A stretch of 64,000 nt of DNA from Hyphomicrobiales bacterium (GTDB lineage Bacteria; Pseudomonadota; Alphaproteobacteria; Rhizobiales; Rhizobiaceae), in assembly GCA_900469965.1 (NCBI GenBank), contig UBZP01000003.1, positions 62,293-126,292 of the forward strand, written 5' to 3'. The position numbers and the translations under genes were made by a program. The notes below the pieces were generated by a model. That model searched no databases. It worked only from the letters and a program-made list of their open reading frames with translations, and had not been told where the DNA came from. Position 1 is the first letter of the stretch, and each line of letters begins with the position of its first letter. Positions 17,452 to 27,413 of the stretch are shown here, piece by piece.

Positions 17452-18351
17452 CCCGACGGGCACCTGCCCGTCCACGGCATCCCCGAGAATCCGGCTGACG
17501 ACCGCGTCGACCGACTGCCGCCAATGCGGCATGGTCCAGCCGAAGGCCGAGCCGAATTTGGCGCAGCACAGCTGCGTGTTCGACGGGCGAGGCGCCGGCG
17601 CGGCATAGTCGGCGGCGGCGATGTCGCGCACCTCCGCCCATGGCCCTCCGAGCGCCCGGCTTGCGGAAAACACCTGGCGGGCGAAATCGGCCCATGAGGC
17701 CGTGCCGGTTCCGGCGAGGTGATAGGTCCCGTATGCCGCGCCGTCATCCAGCGCATAAGCTGCGCGCAGAATGCCATCGGCAAGGTCGAGCGCCGACGAC
17801 GGATGGCCCCGCTGGTCCGAAACGACCGCGATCTCCGTCCGCTCGCGCGCCAGCCGCAGCATCGTCTTTGCGAAATTCGTCCCGAACGGGCTGTACACCC
17901 AGCTCGTCCGCAGGATGAGGTGGCGGGGCGTCGCCGCGGCCACGGCCATTTCGCCCGCGCGCTTGGAAAGGCCATAGACGTTCAGCGGCGCCGGCGCGTC
18001 CGTCTCCTGATAGGCGCCCTGCCTTTTCCCGTCGAAAACGTAGTCGGTCGACAGATGGATGATCGGCGCCCCCAGCCGGGCGGCCGCCGTGGCGACGGCC
18101 CCGGCGCCGGTGCCGTTGATGCTGTGGGCCAGGTCCGGTTCGTCCTCGGCCCGGTCGACGGCCGTATAGGCGGCGGCCGATACGACGAGGTCGGGGCGCG
18201 ACGATGCCAGCGCCGGCCAGATGGTCTCCGGCCGCGCCAGATCGAGATCGGGACGCCCGAGCGCGACCACCTCGACCTCGGGCCGCGTCCGCGCCCGCTC
18301 CATCAGCGCCAGCGCCACCTGGCCGCGGGTTCCGGTGACGGCGATCCTCAC
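17446..18351 (-). CDS. rmlD: dTDP-4-dehydrorhamnose reductase
   Basis: 301 residues from a GTG at 18351 that overlaps the rmlB stop (GTGA). It catalyses the last step of dTDP-L-rhamnose synthesis, NAD(P)H reduction of dTDP-4-keto-L-rhamnose. Motifs are the N-terminal Rossmann [32 protein letters not shown] with the SDR Ser/Thr, and the catalytic YGLSKRAGE Tyr-x3-Lys. The C-terminal substrate region has PRPSNTQL. It is last in the leftward rmlA-C-B-D block and corresponds to wgaJ (expA10) of the S. meliloti galactoglucan cluster by order. Confidence 0.93.
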   Translation of the reverse strand: MRIAVTGTRGQVALALMERARTRPEVEVVALGRPDLDLARPETIWPALASSRPDLVVSAAAYTAVDRAEDEPDLAHSINGTGAGAVATAAARLGAPIIHLSTDYVFDGKRQGAYQETDAPAPLNVYGLSKRAGEMAVAAATPRHLILRTSWVYSPFGTNFAKTMLRLARERTEIAVVSDQRGHPSSALDLADGILRAAYALDDGAAYGTYHLAGTGTASWADFARQVFSASRALGGPWAEVRDIAAADYAAPAPRPSNTQLCCAKFGSAFGWTMPHWRQSVDAVVSRILGDAVDGQVPVGS

Positions 18352-19430
18352 GCCGAGCGCCGCCGGCCTTCGCCGAGCCGCATGCCGGCGTAGCGCCCGT
18401 CGCGGATCGGCTCCCACCACCAGCGATTGGCCAGGTACCAGTCCACGGTCATGCTCAACCCGTCGTCGAACCCCCACTGCGGCGTCCACCCGAGCTCGCG
18501 CTCGATCTTGGCAGGGTCGATGGCATAGCGGCGGTCATGCCCGGGCCGGTCGGCGACGAACGTGATGAGGTCCCGGTAGCTCTTGCCCTGGCCGCGCGGC
18601 CGCCGGGCATCGAGGCGATCGCAGATGCCCTCGACGACGGCGAGATTGCTGCGTTCGGCGCGGGCGCCGACGGCGTAGCTTTCGCCCGGCCGGCCATGCC
18701 GCACCACCTTTTCCAGCGCACGCGCATGGTCCTCCACATGCAGCCAGTCGCGAACATTCGCTCCCGTGCCGTAGACCGGCAGGGGCTTCTCCTCGATGGC
18801 GTTGATGATCGTGAGCGGGATCAGCTTTTCGGGAAAGTGATACGGGCCGAAGTTGTTGGAGCAGTTGGAGATCACCGCGGGCAGCCCGTAGGTGCGCGCC
18901 CATGCGCGCACGAGGTGGTCCGAAGCGGCCTTCGAGGCCGCGTAAGGAGAAGACGGGGCATAGGCCGTCGCTTCGGTGAACGCGCTCTCCTCGAAGGAAA
19001 GATCGCCGAAGACCTCGTCGGTGGAGACGTGATGGAACCGGAAGCGCTCGCGCGCGTCCGCCGTAAGCTCGCTCCAGTAGGCGAGTGCGGCGTTGAGCAG
19101 GCGAACCGTGCCGACGATGTTCGTCTCAATGAAGACGTCCGGCCTGTCGATCGAGCGGTCGACATGGCTTTCGGCGGCAAGGTGCATCACCGCCTCGACC
19201 CTCTCGGCGCGCAGGATCTCGAGCATGCGCCGCTCGTCGCCGATATCGGCGCGATAGTGGACGTAGCTCGCCTCATTTTCGATCGTCCGCAGGGAAGCGA
19301 GATTGCCTGCATAGGTCAGCTTGTCGACATTGACGACGCGCTCCGCGCCGCCCGCCACCAGATGCCGGCAGACGGCCGAGCCGATGAAGCCTGCGCCGCC
19401 CGTAACCAGAATACGCGTGCCCGGCCCCAT
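18348..19430 (-). CDS. rmlB: dTDP-glucose 4,6-dehydratase
   Basis: 360 residues from the ATG at 19430, which overlaps the rmlC stop (TGATG). An extended SDR enzyme making dTDP-4-keto-6-deoxyglucose. It shows [19 protein letters not shown] (NAD-binding), [22 protein letters not shown], the active-site [15 protein letters not shown] (Tyr-x3-Lys), [18 protein letters not shown] and [16 protein letters not shown]. All are standard RmlB signatures. It is the third gene of the dTDP-rhamnose block and matches wgaI (expA9) in position. Confidence 0.96.
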   Translation of the reverse strand: MGPGTRILVTGGAGFIGSAVCRHLVAGGAERVVNVDKLTYAGNLASLRTIENEASYVHYRADIGDERRMLEILRAERVEAVMHLAAESHVDRSIDRPDVFIETNIVGTVRLLNAALAYWSELTADARERFRFHHVSTDEVFGDLSFEESAFTEATAYAPSSPYAASKAASDHLVRAWARTYGLPAVISNCSNNFGPYHFPEKLIPLTIINAIEEKPLPVYGTGANVRDWLHVEDHARALEKVVRHGRPGESYAVGARAERSNLAVVEGICDRLDARRPRGQGKSYRDLITFVADRPGHDRRYAIDPAKIERELGWTPQWGFDDGLSMTVDWYLANRWWWEPIRDGRYAGMRLGEGRRRSA

Positions 19431-19993
19431 CACGCAGCCGCCTCGAACACCGTGGCACTCGCCAGGTAGGGCGCATTCTGGTCCTTGGTCGACATCCGCA
19501 GGCGGTCGAATCCGGCGGGCCAGTCTATGCCGATTTCGGGATCGTCGAAGCGCAGCGCCCGGTCGTGATCGGGCGAGTAGAAATCGCTCACCTTGTACAG
19601 GACCTCGGTGTCCGGCTCCAGCGTCAGGAAGCCGTGCGCAAAGCCGGCCGGCACGAGGATCTGGTTGCCGGCCGCGGCGGAAAGCTCGATGCCGAGCCAT
19701 TTCGCAAAGGTGGGCGAGCCCCGGCGGATATCGACCACGACATCGAAGACCCGCCCGCGGACGACCCTGACGAGCTTCACCTGTGCCCGCGGCGGCAACT
19801 GATAGTGCAGCCCGCGCAAGGTGCCGGCCGCGGCGGAGTATGAATGATTGTCCTGCACGAAAGCGGTATCGATGCCGCGCGTTGCAAACGCCGCCGCGTT
19901 GTAGGTCTCCGCGAAGAAGCCGCGCTCGTCTTCGAACCGTCGCGGCGTCAGTTCGAGAACGCCGTCAAGGCCAAGGGGACGTAGCTCAGGCAT
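19430..19993 (-). CDS. rmlC: dTDP-4-dehydrorhamnose 3,5-epimerase
   Basis: 187 residues from the ATG at 19993 (GGGAG upstream), overlapping the rmlA stop by 8 nt. A cupin-fold epimerase converting dTDP-4-keto-6-deoxyglucose to the L-lyxo form. The key segments are [20 protein letters not shown] (catalytic His in RGLHY), [35 protein letters not shown] and [19 protein letters not shown]. The length is normal. It corresponds to wgaH (expA8) by order. Confidence 0.95.
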   Translation of the reverse strand: MPELRPLGLDGVLELTPRRFEDERGFFAETYNAAAFATRGIDTAFVQDNHSYSAAAGTLRGLHYQLPPRAQVKLVRVVRGRVFDVVVDIRRGSPTFAKWLGIELSAAAGNQILVPAGFAHGFLTLEPDTEVLYKVSDFYSPDHDRALRFDDPEIGIDWPAGFDRLRMSTKDQNAPYLASATVFEAAA

Positions 19994-20867
19994 CGGCGAG
20001 CTCCCGGATACGGCGGCGAAGATAGACGGCATAGTCGGTCTGCCCCAACAGCGCCGCGCGCGCGAGCACCTGGTCGGCCGAAAGATAGCCGAGTTCGAAG
20101 GCGATCTCTTCCGGGCACATGATCTTCACGCCCTGGCGGTACTCGATCGTCCGGACGAAGGAGGCCGCGTCGTGCAGGCTCTCATGCGTGCCGGTGTCGA
20201 GCCATGCGTAGCCGCGGCCGAGCCGGCGCACGTAGAGGTCGCCGCGGTCGAGATAGGCGCGGTTGACATCGGTGATCTCCAGTTCGCCCCGCCCCGAGGG
20301 CCGGACCGAGGCGGCGATGTCGAGGACGTCGTTGTCGTAGAAATAGAGGCCGGTGACCGCCCAGTTCGATCGCGGCTCGGCAGGCTTCTCCTCGATCGCC
20401 TCGGCCTTGCCGGTGGCGGAATTGAAGCTGACCACGCCGTAGCGGCGCGCGTCGTCCACATGGTAGGCGAAGATCGTGGCACCGGCCTTCGGCGCGGCCG
20501 CGTCGCGGCAGATCTCGGCCAGTCCGGCGCCGTAGAAGATGTTGTCGCCGAGGATCAGGGCGACCGGGCTGTTCCCGACGAAGTCGCGGCCGATGACGAA
20601 CGCCTCCGCCAACCCGTTCGGCTGCGGCTGCTCGGCATAGGAAAGCGAAAGGCCGAGCGCGCTCCCGTCACCGAGCAGGCCCTCGAACAGCGGCCGGTCC
20701 CGCGGCAGCGTGATCACCAGGATGTCGCGGATGCCGGCCAGCATCAGGGTGCCGAGCGGATAGTAGATCATCGGCTTGTCGTGGACGGGCAGCAGCTGTT
20801 TCGAAACCGAAATCGTCACGGGATAGAGCCGCGTGCCGCTGCCGCCCGCCAGAATGATCCCCTTCAT
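19986..20867 (-). CDS. rmlA: Glucose-1-phosphate thymidylyltransferase
   Basis: 293 residues from the ATG at 20867 (GGAGA upstream); the earlier in-frame start adds an Arg-rich stretch unlike the family. It makes dTDP-glucose from glucose-1-phosphate and dTTP. It shows [18 protein letters not shown] (nucleotide loop), [28 protein letters not shown] (metal Asp), [20 protein letters not shown] and [11 protein letters not shown]. It follows the glycosidase-like gene by 37 bp and corresponds to wgaG (expA7). Confidence 0.96.
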   Translation of the reverse strand: MKGIILAGGSGTRLYPVTISVSKQLLPVHDKPMIYYPLGTLMLAGIRDILVITLPRDRPLFEGLLGDGSALGLSLSYAEQPQPNGLAEAFVIGRDFVGNSPVALILGDNIFYGAGLAEICRDAAAPKAGATIFAYHVDDARRYGVVSFNSATGKAEAIEEKPAEPRSNWAVTGLYFYDNDVLDIAASVRPSGRGELEITDVNRAYLDRGDLYVRRLGRGYAWLDTGTHESLHDAASFVRTIEYRQGVKIMCPEEIAFELGYLSADQVLARAALLGQTDYAVYLRRRIRELADA

Positions 20868-20904
20868 GCGGCGTCTCCGTTCATTGTTTCCAGACCCCTC
20901 GCCG

Positions 20905-22062
20905 TCATCGCGCCGGCGCTCCGGCGACATCGGGTGCGATCGCCGCCACGCCGGCCGGGCTGAGCCTGCCGCAGCGCCAGACGCTGTAGGACGGTTGCGT
21001 ATCCCAGTCGTAGTAGAAGGCGGCGGCCAGCCGTCGCTCCGCGATCAACGCCTGGAACGTGCTTCGCACCGCATGGATCGCCCGCTCCCGGCCCCGCTCG
21101 TCGATCGGGCACAAGCGCGCCGTGTTGGCGATGCCCCATTCGGTCACCCAGCACGGCTTGCCCGCGCCGGCCGGCTGGCAGAAATCGAGGAGGTCCGTCA
21201 CCGCAAGGCGGAGCGCGGGCTCGCTCTTGCGACCGGGATAGAGGTGGATGCCGTAACCGTCGATGAACTGGTCGATCCCGCGTGCGCGCAGCAGCGCAAT
21301 GACCTCGTCCGGATCGAGCCGCTCCATGCCGCGCTGGTCGGCCTCGCCGGTGCCGATATCGGACAGTCCCGCCGAGACGACGGCCGCGTCCCGGCTGTGC
21401 ACCGTGGCCCGCAATGCCTCGCGGGTGATCCTGACGGCATCGACATAGGCATCGAGCCCCCGCGCGAACGCATCCCGATCCGCCACCTCGGCGACGCCGC
21501 GCGGCGTTCGTCGGCCCGGCGTGCGGTAGACGAGAAGATCGCCGTTGTAGGCGCTGTAGTTGATCTCGTTGCCCGGCTCGACGGCATCGAGCTTGATCTT
21601 CCTGTCGTCGATGGCCCGGAGTGCGGCCCGCAGGCCGGCGCGGTAGCGGTCGAGGTCGAGATCCGATAGCTGGTAGACGTCCCAGATGCGGCCGAAGCCG
21701 CTTCGGGGACGGACGTCTTCGCGGTAGTAGTCCTTGTTCCCCAGCTGGATCTCGAGGAGGATGCGCAGGCCCAGCCGGTCGGCGATCTCGAGCGCTTCGA
21801 TGCTCTTGTCGACCGGCCGCGACAACGACAGCCGCACATGCGTGGCCCCGCTCGCCGCGATCGCCGCCAGCACACGCGCCTGATCCTGGCGCGAGAGCCA
21901 GGCCAGGTTGACGCGGTTGATCCCGATGCGACCCTGCGGCGCCTCGCCCGCGGCGGCCGGCGCCTGGCAAAGGGCGCAAAGGACCACGAGCGCGCAGGAC
22001 AGGAGCCCGCGCGCCCTCGCCCGGCCGCTCTTGCGCCTAGAGACCGATCTGCCCGAGAGCAT
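20905..22062 (-). CDS. Secreted glycoside-hydrolase-like TIM-barrel protein (WgaF/ExpA6 position)
   Basis: 385 residues. A basic N-terminus and hydrophobic stretch ([20 protein letters not shown]) act as a signal peptide. The mature part resembles clan GH-A glycosidases. [17 protein letters not shown] gives the acid/base Glu after strand 4, and [15 protein letters not shown] gives the nucleophile Glu after strand 7. YGIHLYPG lies between. In polysaccharide clusters such periplasmic glycosidases trim or release chains; the bond cut here is unknown. The start overlaps the end of the upstream pyruvyl-transferase gene by 26 bp. By order it matches wgaF (expA6) of S. meliloti, whose role is not established as far as I know. 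Confidence 0.8.
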   Translation of the reverse strand: MLSGRSVSRRKSGRARARGLLSCALVVLCALCQAPAAAGEAPQGRIGINRVNLAWLSRQDQARVLAAIAASGATHVRLSLSRPVDKSIEALEIADRLGLRILLEIQLGNKDYYREDVRPRSGFGRIWDVYQLSDLDLDRYRAGLRAALRAIDDRKIKLDAVEPGNEINYSAYNGDLLVYRTPGRRTPRGVAEVADRDAFARGLDAYVDAVRITREALRATVHSRDAAVVSAGLSDIGTGEADQRGMERLDPDEVIALLRARGIDQFIDGYGIHLYPGRKSEPALRLAVTDLLDFCQPAGAGKPCWVTEWGIANTARLCPIDERGRERAIHAVRSTFQALIAERRLAAAFYYDWDTQPSYSVWRCGRLSPAGVAAIAPDVAGAPAR

Positions 22063-23209
22063 TGCGGAAATTGACTTCGCAGGCGGAATAGCGGTCGATC
22101 ACGGCCTGCGAATCGATCTGGCCGAGGAAATTCGCCAGATACCCGCGCTTGTCGGCCTCCCGGTTCCAGGTCGCCGCCTCGATATAGGGGAAGCCGATGA
22201 ACTCCAGCATCTCCCGCATACGGTCATCGACGGCGATCATCAGCGCCGGCGTGCCGGCCTGCATGCCGATGATGCAGCCGTGGAAGCGCCGTCCGAAGCA
22301 GAGGTCGCGCGCCGACATGGCGCCTCGCCACTGGTTCGTATCGAAATAGACCAGCAGCTCGTGCTTGCGCTGCCATTTCTCCGCGTGCTTGTACTCGGTC
22401 GCCCCGGTGATGCGCCCGCTCGCCGGGTCGTAGACGACCTGGTTGTCGTCGCCGGTCACGGACAGGTTGTAGGCCACCACCTCGTCCTGGACGACGTAGG
22501 ATGCGACGCTGTCGGGCTTCAGCAGAGCGTGCGCGTCGACGATCGTGTCGGCGACGCTGCCGAGATAGCCGCCGAACGCGATCTTCTGGGCCCCCGCCAG
22601 CTCCCGATTGGCGAGGCTTGCAAGCGAGCGCCGCATCTCGTTGGGGGCGAAGTAGAGCGAGGGGCAGCCGGTCGGCTTCACGAACTTCATGCCCTGTTCC
22701 TTGAGGAACTCGGCCGTGAAATAGCCGCGGGTGAGGAAGAAGCTCTCCTTGCCCCGCAGCACTTCGAGGAACTTCAGCGTGCCGGCCGGCAGAAGCTCCT
22801 TCAGACCCTCCTTGCGCTGGATGCCGATGCCCATCACCACGATCGGCATCTTCAGCTTGGCGAAGATGTCCGCTTCCAGGTCGGCGGAATAGCCCGGCCG
22901 CAGGAGATTGGCGGAGGCGAACACGCACAGGTCGAATTCGCGGTTGACGCGCTCGTAGAGCTCGTTCTTGTCGCGGTTGTTGGCGAGATGCCAGAACGGC
23001 AGGTAGGTGACGTCATGACCGCGCAGGCTTTCGGCCGCGCCCTCGCCGATCAGGTAGTTGCCGGTGTTGGCGATCCGTCTGACCTGGGAGATCAGATCCT
23101 TCCTGGTCCTGGTCTGATCGAAGTACGGCCGATGGATGACGGTCGTCCCGGAGACGTCCGCAATCGTCCGCTGCAGATAGGATGGAATTCCCGTAAGCAA
23201 GATACGCAT
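22037..23209 (-). CDS. Polysaccharide pyruvyl transferase family protein (WgaE/ExpA5 position)
   Basis: 390 residues with GAGGA 6 nt before the ATG. The GT-B-like PS_pyruv_trans pattern is visible: NTGNYLIGEGAAESLRG at the N-terminal side, MPIVVMGIGIQRKEG mid-way, and near the C-terminus CFGRRFHGCIIGMQAGTPAL, then IAVDDRMREMLEF (RFHG loop). Members add pyruvate ketals from PEP to sugars. S. meliloti galactoglucan is pyruvylated, so a pyruvylation role fits. It is a clear paralogue of the next gene upstream (RRFHG..I..MQA...LM.AVDDRMREML shared). The two are separated by the 285-bp palindromic element, which is unusual in this tightly packed operon. Confidence 0.85.
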   Translation of the reverse strand: MRILLTGIPSYLQRTIADVSGTTVIHRPYFDQTRTRKDLISQVRRIANTGNYLIGEGAAESLRGHDVTYLPFWHLANNRDKNELYERVNREFDLCVFASANLLRPGYSADLEADIFAKLKMPIVVMGIGIQRKEGLKELLPAGTLKFLEVLRGKESFFLTRGYFTAEFLKEQGMKFVKPTGCPSLYFAPNEMRRSLASLANRELAGAQKIAFGGYLGSVADTIVDAHALLKPDSVASYVVQDEVVAYNLSVTGDDNQVVYDPASGRITGATEYKHAEKWQRKHELLVYFDTNQWRGAMSARDLCFGRRFHGCIIGMQAGTPALMIAVDDRMREMLEFIGFPYIEAATWNREADKRGYLANFLGQIDSQAVIDRYSACEVNFRNALGQIGL

Positions 23210-23243
23210 AACAGTCCTCTGAACCGAAAAGAGATGGCCTTGC

Positions 23244-23528
23244 GGCCGCTAGAGCGTGCTGTTGTGATTTGGAACCATTCTGCCGGAGCAGGTTTTCGTC
23301 AGGGCGGAGGCGAGCGACGAAGGGCATACCGGAAGGTACGTTCGAGGCGCTCGCCTCTGCCCTGACGAAAAGATGCCCGGCCCTTCGGGTTGGTTGAAGC
23401 GAGCCGTCTGATGTGCCGGCCGGCTTGGCCGTATGCATTGGCTACGACGCGCGCCGGCCGGCACATCAGACGACGCCGCTTGAACCAACAGAATTGTTTC
23501 CAAATCACAACAGCACGCTCTAGAGGCC
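23244..23528. repeat. Composite palindromic intergenic element (cloverleaf-forming, RIME-like)
   Basis: The whole gap between the two pyruvyl-transferase genes is one nested palindrome. Terminal arms at 23249-23274 and 23498-23523 are a perfect 26-bp inverted repeat (core GCGTGCTGTTGTGATTTGG), extendable to 31 bp with one mismatch. Inside are two more hairpins. One pairs 23293-23316 with 23348-23371 (24 bp, one mismatch; TTTTCGTCAGGGC). The other pairs 23405-23424 with 23453-23472 (20 bp perfect), with flanking GTTGGTTGAAGC/GCTTGAACCAAC arms at 23389-23400 and 23478-23489. Folded, it gives a three-way cruciform. The upstream gene's TAG stop lies in the right arm. There is no open frame of note. 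The form fits the rhizobial intergenic mosaic elements, but identity is inferred. Confidence 0.85.
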
Positions 23529-24698
23529 AATACCGATTTCGCGCAGCGTGACGCGGAAGGCGTTCTCGCGGTCGGAATACCGGTCGACGAGTTCGCTCGT
23601 GTTCAGCTTTGCCAGATGATCGACCACGAACTGGGCGCGGTCTTCGGCCTTGTCGATCTCGTTGATGTCGACGGCGGGAAGACCGGTGAATCCGAGCATT
23701 TCGCGCATGCGGTCATCCACCGCCACCATCAGGCTCGGAACCGCCGCCTGCATGGCGATGATCGAGCCGTGGAACCGGCGGCCGAGGTTGAAGTCCATCG
23801 ACGAGGCCCAGGCGCGCCACTGGTTGGTATCGAAGAAGGTGCGAACCTCGAAGCGCTGCTTCTCCCGTTCCGTGCCCGGATAGGCGACCTCGCCGATCAT
23901 CAGCCCCGAGGCGGAATCGTAGACACGATTCTCGCCGTTGGGCTCGACCTTCATGTCGAAATGGAGGAACTCGTCCTGCACCACGTATTGCGGCACGGTG
24001 TCCTGCGGGGCCAGCGCGTTCGCATCGAGGATCGCATCCTGATTGCCGCCGAGATAGCCGGAGAAGATCGTCCGCGCCTTGCCGATATTGACGCTCGTCA
24101 GTCTCTTCATCGAGCGGCGCATATTGTCCGGCATGAAATAGACGGAGGGGCAACCGGTCGGACGCACGAACGAGAACCCCTGATCCTTCAGGAAGCCCGC
24201 CGTCTCGTAGCCGCGCGTCAGGAAGTAGTGCTCGCGCTCCTTCAGGATCGAGAGCAGCCGCTTGGTGCCTTCCGGAAGGTTGTTTTCCAGGTCCTTCCGG
24301 CTTTGCAGGCCGATGCCCAACATCACGATCGGCATGTTGAGCTGGCTCAGCACCTCCGCTTCCGCGTCAGCGGAAAGCCCCTTGCGCAGGAGGTTCGCGC
24401 AGGTGAAGACGCAGATGTCGAAATTGGCGTTGAACTCCTGCAGCCCGCCGCTGGCCTTGCTCAGGTTGTAGAGGTGCCAGAAGGGAACCTGCTTGGCATG
24501 CGGGGCGAGCGCGCGGAGCGCGCCCTCGCCGATCAGGTAGTTGCCGGTGTTGCTGATGTTGCGCATTTCCTGCAGGAAATCGTCTTTGGTCTCGGGTTGC
24601 TTCTGGCGCTCCGCATAGGAGACCGACAATCCGTGGGCACCGTTTGCAAGGCGCGTATAGTGACCAGGAATACCCGTCACGAGAATTCTTGGACGCAT
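23520..24698 (-). CDS. Polysaccharide pyruvyl transferase family protein (WgaD/ExpA4 position)
   Basis: 392 residues. Same family and layout as the protein at 22037-23209: NTGNYLIGEGALRALAP, MPIVMLGIGLQSRKD, YFLTRGYETAGFLKDQGFSF, FNLGRRFHGSIIAMQAAVPSL, then VAVDDRMREMLGF. Only part of the residues agree between the two copies, so this is an old duplication. The two may pyruvylate different positions, or one may have another transfer role. Its stop codon is contributed by the palindromic element, which may have replaced the original C-terminus. It lies 36 bp downstream of the large glycosyltransferase gene. Confidence 0.85.
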   Translation of the reverse strand: MRPRILVTGIPGHYTRLANGAHGLSVSYAERQKQPETKDDFLQEMRNISNTGNYLIGEGALRALAPHAKQVPFWHLYNLSKASGGLQEFNANFDICVFTCANLLRKGLSADAEAEVLSQLNMPIVMLGIGLQSRKDLENNLPEGTKRLLSILKEREHYFLTRGYETAGFLKDQGFSFVRPTGCPSVYFMPDNMRRSMKRLTSVNIGKARTIFSGYLGGNQDAILDANALAPQDTVPQYVVQDEFLHFDMKVEPNGENRVYDSASGLMIGEVAYPGTEREKQRFEVRTFFDTNQWRAWASSMDFNLGRRFHGSIIAMQAAVPSLMVAVDDRMREMLGFTGLPAVDINEIDKAEDRAQFVVDHLAKLNTSELVDRYSDRENAFRVTLREIGIGL

Positions 24699-24734
24699 TG
24701 GGCTGGACCTTTCTGATTAACTCCGGCGGGGCAT

Positions 24735-27413
24735 TCAGCCCAACGCCGCGACCCCGGGTTTGGCCGTCGACTGCTCGCGAAAGACCGCGGCTCGGGACAG
24801 CGATGAGTTCTTCACGGATCCATCGCACCACGACAGGAACTCCGCGAAGGAGGATGACCATGAGCGTCGGGCGGCGGTCCTGATGCAGCCTTCCATGAGC
24901 GGGGCGAGCCGGTCGCGACCGTGCGCGACCTCCTCGATGATCCGCGCCATCTCCCGCACCACCTGGGGATCGGAAGCCGCATTGATGAGGATGCCGTCCT
25001 CGCCGTCGGAAATCAGTTCGTCGACGGCGCCGACCGCCGTGGCGATGGGGACGCAGCCGAGCTGTTGCGCCTCGGCGATCATCAGCGGCGCGCCCTCCCA
25101 GCGCGACGGCATGACGAGGACGTCGGCCCAGCCGAGCGCCTTGATCAGGTCCTTGCTGGCAAAGACGGGCGGCCGCACGTCGACGTCGAGATCCTTCAGC
25201 CGGTCGCTCCAGGAGACGCTGGAATCGGCCAGGATCTCCCCGCCGATCGCCCGGGCGTCGAAGGGCACATGCGACGCCCGCAGGTCCGCGAGCGCTGCCG
25301 CCAGCCGGTCGATGCCCTTTTGCTGGTCGAGCCGCCCCATGTAGAGGAGCCGCAGCCGGTCGTCCTTGCGCTCGATCCTGCGGACCGCCAGAACCTCCGC
25401 CAGCGTCTTGGGCGGCACCGAGAAGCTCGCGCCGTTCGCCACGGCAAAGACCTTCTCGTGCGGCACGCCATAGCTGTGCAGATAGATCTTGAGCTGCTCC
25501 GAGCAGGTCAGGAAGGCGTCGTAGCAATGCTCGTGGGCGATGGCCGCGAAGGGCTGGCCGGCCGGCCGCTTGAAGGCCGTATTGTCGACGACGTGAAGAT
25601 AGCAGGCGGTGCGCGTGCCCTCGGCTCGAAGGCGAGCAATCAGCGGGTGCACGGCCATCACGTGATTGTTGATGACCAGGTCGAAGCCGGAAAGCTGACC
25701 CTTCAGCGCGGCCCAGTCGACCGGATGCTCCTCTGCGATGAAGTCCTGCCCGAGGAAGGATCCCGAGCCGCCCCAGGCCGGTATCCCGGCATCCCAGAAG
25801 TGGATGTAGTCGAAGCTGGCGTCGAATTCGTCGATCACATCCATCCGCGACGTGCCGAGAACGAAGAGGTGGGTCTCGTGACCGGCCGCCTTCAGCTCGC
25901 GCGCCGCGGCATAGACGACCTTCTCGGCACCCCCGAACGAGGCGTTCGGCACGAGCAGCGCCACGGTCCGCTTGCTCTCGTTGTGGCCCAGCGGCAGCAC
26001 CGGCGAGCCGCCGACTTCCCTGCGCAACGCCTTGTGCAGCTCGGTGTAGGGCACGAGCCGCGCCGGCCGCCAGGTCCAGCGCCGCCCGGCCGTGTGGCGC
26101 AGCGAGCTCGAGGCGATCGCGTTGACGCAATTGACCATCACCTGCTGGGGCGTGATCAGGGAGCGGCGCGGCAGGGTCCGCGGGAAGGGAAAGCGCACCT
26201 TCAGCACGGTCGAGGTCGGCCACACCTGCTGGCTGCCGATCGACGCGAACCAGTCGAGCGCATTGTTGTGAATGACGTCCTGGACGAGCCGGGTCGGAAG
26301 GAAGACGAGATCGGCGGGACCGATGTTCTGCCCGCCCGCCCCGTGGTCGATCGGCTCGATCTTGCGCTGGGCGGCGTCGTTGGCGAGCTGGACGAAGACG
26401 ACGTTGCTGTTCTCGCTGAGCCGCTCCAGGTGCGAAAGCACGTTCGGCAGCATGCGCGAGCGGCGCAGCAGGTCGAGCGCGGCACCGCTTCCGGCCACCA
26501 GGAAAGGCGGGAAATGCACGTTGTCGGGTTCGCCGATATTGGCCCAGAACGCCGGGATGATGTCGTCGAGACGCAGCATCGTCGGCGGCTTGGTGGGATC
26601 GGTGAAGAACGAGATCGCCGCATCTTCCGTCCGCGCGAACATGTAGCGCGGGCATTCCTCGTGCTCGAAATCCACGAGCATCGGGCGCTGGAACAGCGGC
26701 CTGTGGCGTTTGCGCAGGAAGCTCACCGAGGTGGCGCGGTCGCGGTTGGCCTCCTTGAAGCGGCTCTCCGCCCGCAGCCGGTATTCGAAGACGGTGTCGT
26801 GGCAGGGCGTGCCGACGAAGCCGTTCTCGATGCAGGACAGCCAGAACTCCCAGTCCTCGAAGCCGTTCTGCCGGTCGTCGTTGAAACGGACGCCTGCCTG
26901 GAAGACGTCGATCGAGATCATCGAGCCGGTATCGCAGATGTTGTCGGTGATGCAGTGGACCAGGCGCGAGTAGCGGTTGCCGTAGTGGGCACGCCAGCTG
27001 ACGGAAAACGTGTCGATGTTCGTGTAGACCCAGCCGCAGCCGCTCGTGCGGAGCTGCCCGTAGAGCGTCTCGATCGTGCCGGGCAGGATGCGGTTGTCGG
27101 CGTCGAGGAAATAGACGGCGCGCGCCTCGGGGAAATTCTCCAGGATGAATTCGATCGCGCGATTGCGGGCGCCGCCCGGCCCGGCGTTCTCGCCGAACAC
27201 GACGTGGACCGAAGGATGGGCCGCCGCATAGAGCAGCAACTGGTCGAACGTCTCGTGTCGCGGATCGCCGTCGACCGAGATGACCATGACCACCCGGCAG
27301 CTGCGGAGGTTCGACGCGAGCACCGACTCGATCGCTTCGAGCGCAAGGGCCGCATGGCCGTAGAGGGGCATGGCCACGGCAATCAGGTCGGGGAGTTCCT
27401 TGCTACCGGACAT
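24735..27413 (-). CDS. wgaB: Two-domain glycosyltransferase, GT2 plus GT4 (WgaB/ExpA23-like)
   Basis: 892 residues. Residues about 10-240 are a GT-A fold GT2 domain: AVAMPLYGHAALALEAIESV, FGENAGPGGARNRAIEF, and YFLDADNRILPGTIE with the metal DxD-type DAD. A middle segment of about 250 residues is unassigned. Residues about 480-860 are a GT-B fold GT4 domain: VALLVPNASFGGAEKVVYAA, LLYMGRLDQQKGIDRLA, and the donor motif PSRWEGAPLMIAEAQQLGC. One chain could thus make an inverting and a retaining linkage in the repeat unit. In S. meliloti the fused expA23 gene has the same two-domain design. The start overlaps the wgaA stop by 11 nt. The symbol is assigned by synteny and architecture. Confidence 0.88.
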   Translation of the reverse strand: MSGSKELPDLIAVAMPLYGHAALALEAIESVLASNLRSCRVVMVISVDGDPRHETFDQLLLYAAAHPSVHVVFGENAGPGGARNRAIEFILENFPEARAVYFLDADNRILPGTIETLYGQLRTSGCGWVYTNIDTFSVSWRAHYGNRYSRLVHCITDNICDTGSMISIDVFQAGVRFNDDRQNGFEDWEFWLSCIENGFVGTPCHDTVFEYRLRAESRFKEANRDRATSVSFLRKRHRPLFQRPMLVDFEHEECPRYMFARTEDAAISFFTDPTKPPTMLRLDDIIPAFWANIGEPDNVHFPPFLVAGSGAALDLLRRSRMLPNVLSHLERLSENSNVVFVQLANDAAQRKIEPIDHGAGGQNIGPADLVFLPTRLVQDVIHNNALDWFASIGSQQVWPTSTVLKVRFPFPRTLPRRSLITPQQVMVNCVNAIASSSLRHTAGRRWTWRPARLVPYTELHKALRREVGGSPVLPLGHNESKRTVALLVPNASFGGAEKVVYAAARELKAAGHETHLFVLGTSRMDVIDEFDASFDYIHFWDAGIPAWGGSGSFLGQDFIAEEHPVDWAALKGQLSGFDLVINNHVMAVHPLIARLRAEGTRTACYLHVVDNTAFKRPAGQPFAAIAHEHCYDAFLTCSEQLKIYLHSYGVPHEKVFAVANGASFSVPPKTLAEVLAVRRIERKDDRLRLLYMGRLDQQKGIDRLAAALADLRASHVPFDARAIGGEILADSSVSWSDRLKDLDVDVRPPVFASKDLIKALGWADVLVMPSRWEGAPLMIAEAQQLGCVPIATAVGAVDELISDGEDGILINAASDPQVVREMARIIEEVAHGRDRLAPLMEGCIRTAARRSWSSSFAEFLSWCDGSVKNSSLSRAAVFREQSTAKPGVAALG

